IMG/VR virus record: IMGVR_UViG_3300037847_004510
Location: 4,867 to 31,964 of that record
Reading direction: 5' to 3' (one strand)
Length of the DNA stretch: 27,098 nucleotides
Origin: a virus
In this document: positions 14,430 to 21,439 of the stretch, one piece after another
Layout: each line of letters starts with the position of its first letter
Position numbering within the stretch: the stretch's first letter is position 1
The notes under the pieces: generated by a model
What the model was told of the DNA's origin: nothing
What the model saw: only the letters and a program-made list of their open reading frames with translations
Database searches by the model: none
Translations under genes and position numbers: made by a program

Positions 14430-14953
14430 ACATATTCGTATTAGACAAAGACCCAGCAACAGCAGCAGGTTACATGGATGAAGTTAGATTGCCGAAGATG
14501 TGCGTGGAGTCAGCACAAATGATGGCTTCTAGTCTACGTCGACATGGTGCCACTGATGAGCAGTTCATCCACTACAATATCTTGACTAAGGCTGGTAAGC
14601 CATACTTGGGGGGTTACAAAAATCACCCATGCACCCGTTGGGCGGGCGACAGTCGTGATAATTTTATGTGGTTAGCCGACCATGCCAATGAACTTTGTAA
14701 CGAATATTTTCGCAGGTTCGGTAAAGTTCACGCTTGTCATGGTCCGATTGTATTTATGCGAGACATGAACATAATTCAAAAGATAATTCCTAAAGGTCCA
14801 CTCACACCATTCGCACAGGCTATGCCTGATGAGTACAAGGACGATGATGTAGTCAAAGCCTACAGGTCTTACTACAAGTCCAAGCAATACAGTAAAGGCG
14901 GTGTCAGATACATTCGGGCAGACGTTCCTGACTGGTGGGAGGTGACAGCGTGA
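14426..14953 (+). CDS. Conserved phage protein (MNIFVLD...NHPCTRWA family)
   Basis: 175 residues. The order MNIFVLDKDPATAA, PKMCVESAQMMAS (about 24-36), NHPCTRWAGDSRDN (about 66-79), EYFRRFGKVHACHG, and TPFAQAMPDEYK (about 126-137) followed by YRSYY is that of a small protein conserved across many tailed phages. It is normally annotated as hypothetical, in some databases as a pyrimidine-dimer glycosylase relative; I cannot confirm that. Conserved Lys, Glu, His, Cys and Trp residues look like an enzyme site. In other phages the alanine after DP is usually followed by a Cys/Asp-Lys-His motif; here that spot reads MDEVRLPKMCVES. Supports viral origin. Confidence 0.8.
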   Translation: MNIFVLDKDPATAAGYMDEVRLPKMCVESAQMMASSLRRHGATDEQFIHYNILTKAGKPYLGGYKNHPCTRWAGDSRDNFMWLADHANELCNEYFRRFGKVHACHGPIVFMRDMNIIQKIIPKGPLTPFAQAMPDEYKDDDVVKAYRSYYKSKQYSKGGVRYIRADVPDWWEVTA

Positions 14954-15078
14954 ACAAGTGCGTTGTATGTGGTGAAGAAATAAAGTACGGGATAGTAATA
15001 TACCATGATTACAAATTAGGTGACATGCACTTACATTGTAAAAAGAAATTAGACAAAGGCGTGGAGGTGAAGGCGTGA
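14950..15078 (+). CDS. 42-residue zinc microprotein, GTG start
   Basis: GTG at 14950 overlaps the upstream stop (GTGA), with GGGAGGTGA starting 13 nt before it. C4-x2-C7 and H27/H29 with C30 form a small zinc site of CCHC type. The first of three consecutive tiny genes joined by almost the same junction. Function unknown. Confidence 0.6.
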   Translation: MNKCVVCGEEIKYGIVIYHDYKLGDMHLHCKKKLDKGVEVKA

Positions 15079-15209
15079 GCAGATATGTGTATGTAGGTGA
15101 TGATGAATTAGCCAAAATAAAAGGCGTTGATTGGTGTTTCGCAAACGACTATGAAACTAACAATTGGATTATACCGGAACATGAGGAATGCGTGGAGGTG
15201 ACGGCGTGA
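15075..15209 (+). CDS. 44-residue hypothetical microprotein, GTG start
   Basis: GTG at 15075 overlaps the upstream stop, with GGAGG at 15063-15067. The peptide has strand-forming SRYVYVGDDELAK, then a Trp/Asn-rich segment and an acidic, His-containing end. Two isolated cysteines, not a pair. Its last codons give the repeated junction GTGGAGGTGACGGCGTGA used by the next gene. Without that junction I would not call it. Confidence 0.55.
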   Translation: MSRYVYVGDDELAKIKGVDWCFANDYETNNWIIPEHEECVEVTA

Positions 15210-15370
15210 AATGTTTAGTTTGTGAGAAGTTTTACCACTTTAATGACAATTGGTATGGATGGTGGGGTGAAAATCAAGTGATTCGTAATGACGAAGGAGT
15301 ATTTGTTAAAAGAGGCATTTATTGTAAACGTCACGCACCCGACTGGGTTAGAAAAAAAATGGAGGAATGA
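15206..15370 (+). CDS. 54-residue zinc microprotein, GTG start
   Basis: GTG at 15206 overlaps the upstream stop, with GGAGG at 15194-15198. An ATG at 15188 would run through that site. C3-x2-C6 pairs with C40 and H43 to make a zinc ribbon with a long aromatic loop (NDNWYGWWGENQ). The C-terminus is basic and ends MEE* over GGAGG of the next gene. Confidence 0.65.
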   Translation: MKCLVCEKFYHFNDNWYGWWGENQVIRNDEGVFVKRGIYCKRHAPDWVRKKMEE

Positions 15371-15372
15371 AG

Positions 15373-15453
15373 ATGAAGCATATCAAAGAAGTAGTTTATG
15401 CAGTAGCCTTTTCTCTACTGTTGTCTATCGTTTTAATCTCAATCATTGGGTGA
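15373..15453 (+). CDS. 26-residue membrane microprotein
   Basis: ATG 15373 lies 7 nt after GGAGG (15361-15365), an ideal site. After a short charged start (MKHIKE) residues 7-26 are one uninterrupted hydrophobic segment ending SIIG*, long enough to cross a membrane once. Such single-span peptides in phages include holin-like, superinfection-exclusion and host-inhibitor proteins. Nothing here says which. The positive N-terminus suggests it stays inside. Confidence 0.6.
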   Translation: MKHIKEVVYAVAFSLLLSIVLISIIG

Positions 15454-15457
15454 TTAC

Positions 15458-15730
15458 ATGGTAAGGGGTTTCGACCAAGAGATTCGTTGGAGAGTTCCAG
15501 CCACCGCAGCAAGATGGAGAGGTAAGGCTGAGATTGTCATGAGTGTGGCTGACCCGAAAAGCGACTATCCACCCAAGATTGACATCCGTACACGGAGAAC
15601 TATCGAACACCCAAGAGGCGAAGGTTTCACGAGAGAGGGCGTGAGACTTACGTTAGAGGATGCGGCTTCACTGGCCAAGGCAATCCAACATACCCTCCAA
15701 GCCTTGGAGGATTCGGATGCTACTGGCTGA
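15458..15730 (+). CDS. PC4/YdbC-like ssDNA-binding protein (putative)
   Basis: 90 residues from ATG 15458. A TTG at 15446 is the alternative start. The segment PPKIDIRTRRTIEHPRGEGF followed by EGVRLTLEDAASLAKAIQ fits the PC4 C-terminal/YdbC pattern: a strand ending in an Asp-Ile-Arg triplet, an Arg/Lys-rich turn, then 'GxxLT' and a helix. Proteins of that fold dimerise and bind single-stranded DNA, and take part in transcription or replication. The N-terminal part is basic and Trp-containing. Its 3' end overlaps the next gene by 14 nt. Alternative: an unrelated small beta protein. Confidence 0.5.
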   Translation: MVRGFDQEIRWRVPATAARWRGKAEIVMSVADPKSDYPPKIDIRTRRTIEHPRGEGFTREGVRLTLEDAASLAKAIQHTLQALEDSDATG

Positions 15731-17171
15731 AGCAGCGAAGATTTCCGAAACTCTCCGTGAGTTTTTTAGAAACTATTTGACCGATTCAGAAAACAGGTCA
15801 AAGCACTTTTACAACTGCCTCGATGTCATACGTGTGGCTGTCACTAATTCAATCGACGACCTCACGCAACTGACAGATATGTTCTACCCTTCTTATTCCA
15901 AGTATCCAAAGCAGTTCGTTTCTTTCAGATTCCTAAGAGAAGACGTGTGTAAGAAACTCAGCATCTCTCCCCTTGTATGGGATGAGTCGCTGGCAGGTAA
16001 ACCACTCGTACCTCTCCTTGCTCTTGAGTCACCAGAATACGGCGGCCAAGGGTTGACTATCAAACAAGCATTCAGTCTCATGGCGAGAATCCAAGACATT
16101 GGCTTCTTCGCTGTTGCCGAACAACTGAACGAAAGAGAGGCTCTTATGTTCTGGTCAAGAGCGACAGGCGAAAGGCCACCTTTACCAATCAACAGATTCC
16201 TACAAATGATATCCTACATATCAGACAAGAGTCCTCAGAGTTTGCAGTCAATCAACATCATGCTTCAAACCATGCACCCGTCAGAAATCATGCAGAGAAT
16301 GATTGCTGAGCAAGAAGTCATAGAAGTGAGAACCATGCAGCCGGGTCAACCATTCGTCGGACCTGTGTACAAGGCTTGGGACAAGTTGGTTACGCCGACT
16401 GATGTTTATGCAGAAGTCCTTTCAGGACCGAGAAGGTATCTTCACATCACTGAGTTTCCAAAGGGTTCGTTCAAAGGAGTGATGTATGACCGTCACAAAC
16501 AATTGATGGGTAAGCCATTCAAACTACCATATGCCAAAGAAGAGGCAATCATGGAGGTCGAAGTCGACGGTATAGAAATCAAAGCAGTGACTGACCTACT
16601 CGCTCTTGGAGAGAACTGGGACATTCACAAGTTACCATACCGAGAACGAATCGATGAACTTTCACGCTTGGAACTGGATGCCCCAGTCAAGTCAGGTAAG
16701 TTCGTATCAGCCTCTACTGATTTCAATCACTTGCTCCAAACACTGGAGCCACATGAGCGACTAAGGCTGACCTTGTCAGACGGCATAAGTATTGGAGGAG
16801 ACGGAGGATGGATGATACTCAAGGATGCATTCCACTTACAACTCCTCGTCAGTTCCATTAGAAGAGATGAGGAATACAATACCCACGTCAGGCTATCAGC
16901 ACTCGATGGGTACGAAACATATGAAGTCGGGCAGTTAATATTAAGTGTCACTGTTGCTCAGCATACTCGTCAACGACTTGCACAACAAGGTATTCTGGCA
17001 GGGCAAAATTGGTTGCCCGTCGACGAATACGGAATGGTTGTCGTGATTGAGATGAAGCATTTCTCTCTCGACACACTTTCCTTGACAGATGGAGAGGTGA
17101 AATACTTGGACGATAATCTCGGTTACTCTGATGTTTCACAACTCACTGATTTGATAGAAATGAGCAACTGA
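15717..17171 (+). CDS. DNA-ligase-like protein with degenerate catalytic motif I
   Basis: 484 residues. ATG 15717 has GGAGG at 15706-15710, 6 nt away; an in-frame ATG at 15660 lacks a site. The start MLLAEAAKISETLREFF and the helical first half (LTIKQAFSLMARIQDIGFFAVAEQL) resemble the N-terminal DNA-binding domain of ATP-dependent DNA ligases. Then TDVYAEVLSGPRRYLHI (about 228-244) sits where ligases have motif I. The K-x-D-G core reads V-L-S-G (234-237), with only Gly and the following Arg kept. A motif IIIa-like stretch follows: VTDLLALGENWDIHKLPYRERIDEL. Without the lysine that carries AMP it should not ligate. It may be a nick- or end-binding structural relative. Last gene before promoter copy 4. 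Confidence 0.55.
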   Translation: MLLAEAAKISETLREFFRNYLTDSENRSKHFYNCLDVIRVAVTNSIDDLTQLTDMFYPSYSKYPKQFVSFRFLREDVCKKLSISPLVWDESLAGKPLVPLLALESPEYGGQGLTIKQAFSLMARIQDIGFFAVAEQLNEREALMFWSRATGERPPLPINRFLQMISYISDKSPQSLQSINIMLQTMHPSEIMQRMIAEQEVIEVRTMQPGQPFVGPVYKAWDKLVTPTDVYAEVLSGPRRYLHITEFPKGSFKGVMYDRHKQLMGKPFKLPYAKEEAIMEVEVDGIEIKAVTDLLALGENWDIHKLPYRERIDELSRLELDAPVKSGKFVSASTDFNHLLQTLEPHERLRLTLSDGISIGGDGGWMILKDAFHLQLLVSSIRRDEEYNTHVRLSALDGYETYEVGQLILSVTVAQHTRQRLAQQGILAGQNWLPVDEYGMVVVIEMKHFSLDTLSLTDGEVKYLDDNLGYSDVSQLTDLIEMSN

Positions 17172-17181
17172 GAACTTTTAC

Positions 17182-17201
17182 TTATAAAAGACCAATAAAG
17201 A
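17182..17201 (+). promoter_or_regulatory. Repeated viral promoter core, copy 4 (replication operon)
   Basis: An identical copy of TTATAAAAGACCAATAAAGA. The stretch ACTGAGAACTTT upstream is the same as at copy 2. The upstream gene's stop (17169-17171) lies inside that flank. First start codon at 17218, with GGGGGAG just before it. Confidence 0.85.
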
Positions 17202-17217
17202 GTATCGGGGGAGCAAA

Positions 17218-18144
17218 ATGAATCTGAGAGAAAAGTACCGACCAAAGACTTTGACCGACCTCGTCGGTTGTACTGACTTCGTCAAGTCAGCGTCAGGTTG
17301 GGACATCGATTCTTGTCCATCCAACATTCTCTTGGTTGGCCCTCCCGGTGTTGGTAAGACCAGTGCTGCCATGGCACTCACAAGAGACCTACAAGGCGAA
17401 TACTTTGACCCCATGAATTTCAGAGTATCCAACGCCAGTGATGAAAGAGGCATTGACTCAGTGCGAGAACTCAAGCGAATCAGTCGTCAAAAGGGACTAG
17501 GGGTATCTCGTCGTATTGAATTCCTCGATGAGTTTGAGAGTTTCACAGCCCCTGCTCAAAAAGCCCTCAGACAAATCATGGAAGAGAGTCACTCAAGTTG
17601 TATATTCATACTGGCCGCTAATGACATCGGTCCAATCCACAGTGCAATCAGAGACAGATGCTTGACATTCTTTTTCAACCCAATCGACTATCGTGACACC
17701 GACAGACTGGAGCACATAGTTGATGCAGAGGGCATGCCTCATCAGTGGAAAGACATGCTCCCTAACTTAATCAAATTCACAAACGGAAGCCTCAGACAGG
17801 CTATCGATATACTTGACAGCCTTCCTAAAGAAGGAGATGCTTTACAAGAGAGCATCAAGCGAGATACACAGTATCTCAACAAAGCCGCATTGAACCTCAT
17901 GGGAAGCGACTTCCCTATGGTCACGGCTTATCTCAAACAGGCCCTTGAGTCAGGTAACTCAAGGTTTGGAGTTCTCAAAGGACTCCGTTTCCGTGCCAAA
18001 CCCCTCATGGAAAGTGAGGAAGACTGGCACAATTTCATGCTCACATACGGTGAATTCGTTATGATGGCCACACATTGGCCCGATGATGATGAATCGTTTG
18101 TGGAATACTTTATAGCAAAAATGAAGAAAAATATGGAGAAATGA
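17218..18144 (+). CDS. rfcS: RFC small-subunit-like clamp loader ATPase
   Basis: 308 residues, close to but slightly shorter than archaeal RFC-S. The opening REKYRPKTLTDLVG is the RFC box. Walker A GPPGVGKT is at 41-48, the RFC signature NASDERGID at 72-80, Walker B IEFLDE at 100-105, sensor-1 Asn at 135. The SRC motif of clamp loaders is RDRC (145-148), keeping the Arg finger. It would load the sliding clamp onto primer ends using ATP. No large subunit is encoded in the window, so it either works as a homomer or borrows the host RFC-L. First gene of the replication operon. Confidence 0.93.
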   Translation: MNLREKYRPKTLTDLVGCTDFVKSASGWDIDSCPSNILLVGPPGVGKTSAAMALTRDLQGEYFDPMNFRVSNASDERGIDSVRELKRISRQKGLGVSRRIEFLDEFESFTAPAQKALRQIMEESHSSCIFILAANDIGPIHSAIRDRCLTFFFNPIDYRDTDRLEHIVDAEGMPHQWKDMLPNLIKFTNGSLRQAIDILDSLPKEGDALQESIKRDTQYLNKAALNLMGSDFPMVTAYLKQALESGNSRFGVLKGLRFRAKPLMESEEDWHNFMLTYGEFVMMATHWPDDDESFVEYFIAKMKKNMEK

Positions 18145-18146
18145 AT

Positions 18147-19397
18147 ATGAGCGAAAATAATGAAGGAAATTGGCCAGAGGATGTTGTTGAACGTCTACAA
18201 GGCTATGCTGATAAGAACGGAATGAAGGTAGGGGAAGCGGCCAACGCTTTCAAAGACTGGCTCAAGGCTGAGTTCAGTGTTGACAACCCACTTGAGGAAG
18301 ACCCCTTTTACCTAAGTCAATGGAGCGAGCAGTTCGTTATCGAATCGAGAAACGAAAGCACGAGCAACCGTCGAGAGACGGTAACATACGTTGGTATGTT
18401 TATCGGCATCGAAGACAGTGAGCGAGACAACAGAAGAGGTATGTACGACAGAGCAATCAATATGTTCCGTACAAACCGTGACCGTGCAATCGATGACGGC
18501 ATGATAGGTATCTTGACTGCTAAAGAAGGTGTATGGCACATCAACGGAAAAGCCACACAAGACAAAGTTGACGGCAGTAAACTACCTTGGTACGGCTTTG
18601 AATACGATGATGCAATCTTGTGCCTCATGATGTCGAGAAACAACGAGAGAAAACCAGTGGCACCCACGAGCATTAGCCGAACCGCATACTTCTTGGGTTC
18701 ATCCGAGAAAGGTGGCGACATCAAACGCTGGTCTGTCAACTTACAGGGTGATTCAATGAATGCAGAGTACAAGAAATGGGAAGCCGCTACTATCCAAGTA
18801 ATCGAGCCGACCAAGAAAGACCAAGACATTCTTTACACAAACCGCAACTTCTACGAGACAGTCAAGTACACTGACAGTTGGTTGTCCGAGAGTCAGCGAC
18901 AGGCGTTCTCACCAGAGCGTCTTCTCATCAATCAGAAGATGCACGACGAATATGCCAACTTGTCTGACCTATTGGAAGTCCACGCAGACAGAAAGATTAC
19001 TGGTAGCAACGGAGGCACAGTCAATCCAATCATCATCACGAGTGGCCTAGTGACCTACTTGAACAGAGAACACATGGACAGTGAGTACGACCCTACTGGT
19101 CGCTCTTACAGGCTCAGTATCTACAGACAAAATGTCGACCCAGTAACCGTTTGGGTATCTGGTCGCATGCACGATGAAGACCGTGTGTTTGAATACAAGG
19201 ACGCCAATGATGAATGGCGACACTACAATGAAAAGACCAACGTCATCGTTGTAGGAAGGCTTCGATTGAAGCCATACCAAAATGAAATGCAACCAAGCAT
19301 TAGTGCACTTGGTATTTACATTCCACACAGAACTGCTCGCCCTGCGGGTGGTAGTGGTAACACAACATTGAAACAATTTGGAGGAGATGAACAATGA
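18147..19397 (+). CDS. Putative ssDNA-binding (RPA/OB-fold) protein
   Basis: 416 residues from ATG 18147, which is 8 nt after GGAG; ATG 18141 overlapping the stop is less likely. No catalytic motif. The N-terminal 45 residues are helical. Two regions rich in beta strands (about 70-140, with ETVTYVGMFIGIE; about 285-400, with NPIIITSGLVTYL and NVIVVGRLRLKPY) could be OB folds. The C-terminus ends TTLKQFGGDEQ, an acidic tail with an aromatic residue as in many single-strand-binding proteins. Position between clamp loader and recombinase supports a role coating ssDNA. The assignment rests on layout and context rather than on a clear motif. Confidence 0.5.
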   Translation: MSENNEGNWPEDVVERLQGYADKNGMKVGEAANAFKDWLKAEFSVDNPLEEDPFYLSQWSEQFVIESRNESTSNRRETVTYVGMFIGIEDSERDNRRGMYDRAINMFRTNRDRAIDDGMIGILTAKEGVWHINGKATQDKVDGSKLPWYGFEYDDAILCLMMSRNNERKPVAPTSISRTAYFLGSSEKGGDIKRWSVNLQGDSMNAEYKKWEAATIQVIEPTKKDQDILYTNRNFYETVKYTDSWLSESQRQAFSPERLLINQKMHDEYANLSDLLEVHADRKITGSNGGTVNPIIITSGLVTYLNREHMDSEYDPTGRSYRLSIYRQNVDPVTVWVSGRMHDEDRVFEYKDANDEWRHYNEKTNVIVVGRLRLKPYQNEMQPSISALGIYIPHRTARPAGGSGNTTLKQFGGDEQ

Positions 19398-20401
19398 GCG
19401 GCTGGGATGCATTAGCAACAGAAGAAGAGAAGACTATAAAGAAACCTGAACCTGTAAAGGAAGCAGTGAAGGAAGAGAAGCCCAAGAAAGAGAAGAAGGT
19501 ATCTTCTTCGGACTTCTTGAGTAGATTCCCTGACATTGCTGGAGAGATGGCTGCTCAGGCCAAAGAGCCTGACATCACTCCCAGTCACGTATTCATGGGC
19601 CTAGTGGGTCACGAAGGTACAGGTAAGACTGGTTTGGCTATGGATGCTCACAAGCACAAGCACCCCAATGACATGGCATTCGTCGTGGACTTTGACAACG
19701 GTGGACTTTCTTGTAAGCAGGCTCACTACATCAATGACCCGCACTATCGAATATTCGCACCTTGGGTAATGCAACAAGAGGACACCACTGCCTACAACTA
19801 CCTACTCAGTTACAACAGAACGATGGAACTAGCCAAGTTCGCTGTCGAGTATGCAGAGATGCAATCCAATCCTGAATTCACAGGTAAGAAACTCAAATCA
19901 TTCATCGTGACTGGTGTCGACCAGTTTGATGAGATGTGCATCACATGCATGAAGATATACGACCTTGACATGAAAGCGACCAACGCTGTTGAAGCCAGTC
20001 ACTCCAAACTCAACTCAGAGATTGGATGGAACTGGAATATCCGTGCTACTCGTTTCAAACAACTTACTGCTCAATGTCAACAACTCAACCGGCTCGGTGT
20101 TGATGTCTATTGGGAAACACATCTCAAAGAAGACAAAGACGGTAAAGTTGGATTCGATGGATGGAAGTTCGCTTGGCATACAAGTGCTAACAAGGACTTG
20201 TTCCAAATCGTTTGGTGTAAAGCCAAGTATCTCAGAGACAACGAAGGCAAACTCACTGGAGAAGTACGCTACACAGCCGAGTTCTTCAAAGAGAAGACCA
20301 ACCCTAACCTACTCAACCAGAAAAGGCTCTACTTCGTCACGCAGGAGGACGAGCCAGCACAATGGTATGGGCTGCCTGAACTAAGGGATGGTGTTATCTG
20401 A
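19394..20401 (+). CDS. Sak4/RadA-like P-loop ATPase (recombinase family)
   Basis: 335 residues. ATG 19394 overlaps the upstream stop, with GGAGG 11 nt before it. The first 37 residues are a Lys/Glu-rich flexible segment. Walker A GHEGTGKT is at 72-79. Walker B is in SFIVTGVDQFDE. A later segment with QLNRLGVDVYWETHLKED fits the recA-core strand and His/Lys of Sak4-type proteins (phage AAA_24). Sak4 proteins are short RecA relatives that help single-strand annealing with an SSB partner, here probably the preceding gene. It lacks the N-terminal domain of cellular RadA. Confidence 0.8.
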   Translation: MSGWDALATEEEKTIKKPEPVKEAVKEEKPKKEKKVSSSDFLSRFPDIAGEMAAQAKEPDITPSHVFMGLVGHEGTGKTGLAMDAHKHKHPNDMAFVVDFDNGGLSCKQAHYINDPHYRIFAPWVMQQEDTTAYNYLLSYNRTMELAKFAVEYAEMQSNPEFTGKKLKSFIVTGVDQFDEMCITCMKIYDLDMKATNAVEASHSKLNSEIGWNWNIRATRFKQLTAQCQQLNRLGVDVYWETHLKEDKDGKVGFDGWKFAWHTSANKDLFQIVWCKAKYLRDNEGKLTGEVRYTAEFFKEKTNPNLLNQKRLYFVTQEDEPAQWYGLPELRDGVI

Positions 20402-20516
20402 ACACCAATACAGGCAGGAGGGTTTGTCCAAGAAAAACGAGGTCCCATCCCATGGACTAAGTGTTTCCATATTCTTTGCACGACTCGTTCTCCCTCACCC
20501 CCATGGAGGTATAATC
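20402..20516 (+). other. 115-nt leader before the clamp gene
   Basis: The longest plus-strand gap inside an operon. It contains no TATA box of the repeated type. The frame of the clamp gene stays open through the whole gap, back to an ATG at 20388 inside the previous gene, so a 43-residue N-terminal extension cannot be fully ruled out. It has short inverted matches (GTCC/GGAC around 20443-20457; AACGAG/CTCGTT further apart) that could fold in RNA, but none is strong. Confidence 0.4.
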
Positions 20517-21278
20517 ATGACAAAATTTAGCATAGGTAACAAGGAGTTCGTCAACTTCTTATCCAACTTTGGTAAGGATTTGGTTGACATAGTCATCAAG
20601 GTGACGCACTCAAACATATCAGCATCGGTGGCAAAAAGCACCCACTATATCTATAGAAAGGTAGACTGCAAGCCAGAAGAGACTGGTAAAGTGTACATCA
20701 CTGACATACCAAAAGTCAAGAATTATTTGTCAACTGTCAAGTCCGATAACATCACAGTTTCACAATCAGGTAAAACAGGAACCTTACACATAAGAGGAAA
20801 AGATACCAGTTTACAATTACCTACATCCTCGTTTATCGAATCTCAAAAGAAAGTAGGCATCATTGAAAAGGCAATTGCTGATTCAAAAGAAAGCATGTGG
20901 AGGAGTTGGTTTCACACGCCTCTCACTCACCACGCTAAGGTCGAGGCAAATGCCCTGAGACCAGTAAGTGGTTTCGGCAAAGTGCTGGGTGACAAAATAA
21001 ACTGTAAAACTGAGTTTGATTCTGATGGGCAGGAGTTCATCATAAGAGGTGGTAAGAAAGAGACAGGTAAGATGTTCGTAAGAGCATCATTGACTGACGT
21101 TGAATCTAATTCGACGTTCGCTCGCTCAGCGTTTGATAAGTGGCTGCCGCAGTTACTCAGCCATCTACCCAGCGGTCAGATTGACATGCACACTGGAGAC
21201 GAGACTGTACTCATCCTAGAGCAACCCAGCACTGGTTTCTTGATGATAGTGATTGACCAAGAGTACGAGGAGGACTGA
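20517..21278 (+). CDS. PCNA-like sliding clamp (putative)
   Basis: 253 residues from ATG 20517, 7 nt after GGAGGT (20505-20510). Length is that of archaeal PCNA (about 245-250). No catalytic motif; two halves of alternating strands and helices. The C-terminal part, HLPSGQIDMHTGDETVLILEQ then STGFLMIVID, follows the end of the second PCNA domain, where a strand pair leads to the terminal tail. Location between the recombinase and PolB and the presence of RFC-S support the call. It would encircle DNA and tether polymerase and nuclease. Sequence identity to cellular PCNA appears low. Confidence 0.65.
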   Translation: MTKFSIGNKEFVNFLSNFGKDLVDIVIKVTHSNISASVAKSTHYIYRKVDCKPEETGKVYITDIPKVKNYLSTVKSDNITVSQSGKTGTLHIRGKDTSLQLPTSSFIESQKKVGIIEKAIADSKESMWRSWFHTPLTHHAKVEANALRPVSGFGKVLGDKINCKTEFDSDGQEFIIRGGKKETGKMFVRASLTDVESNSTFARSAFDKWLPQLLSHLPSGQIDMHTGDETVLILEQPSTGFLMIVIDQEYEED

Positions 21279-21280
21279 AC

Positions 21281-21439
21281 ATGGAATGCAGTATATGCGG
21301 CAGAAGCGTTTTCTCCGAACACTTAGTTGACGGTGACTTTTGTATTGATTGCTGGGATAGCGATTACTGTAAGAAATGCGGTGCAAAGATGGTACTTCCA
21401 TTAGAGCACTCGCTAGTGTGCAAAGGTGAAAAAGAATGA
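21281..21439 (+). CDS. 52-residue zinc-ribbon microprotein between clamp and PolB
   Basis: ATG 21281, two bases after the clamp stop, with GAGGAGG at 21267-21273. Seven cysteines in 52 residues: C3-x2-C6, C21-x2-C24, C30-x2-C33 and C47. That is enough for two zinc ions or for one ribbon plus a hairpin. Its stop overlaps the PolB start (ATGA), so the two are probably made in fixed ratio. This placement makes a polymerase- or clamp-binding role attractive, but no motif proves it. Confidence 0.7.
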   Translation: MECSICGRSVFSEHLVDGDFCIDCWDSDYCKKCGAKMVLPLEHSLVCKGEKE

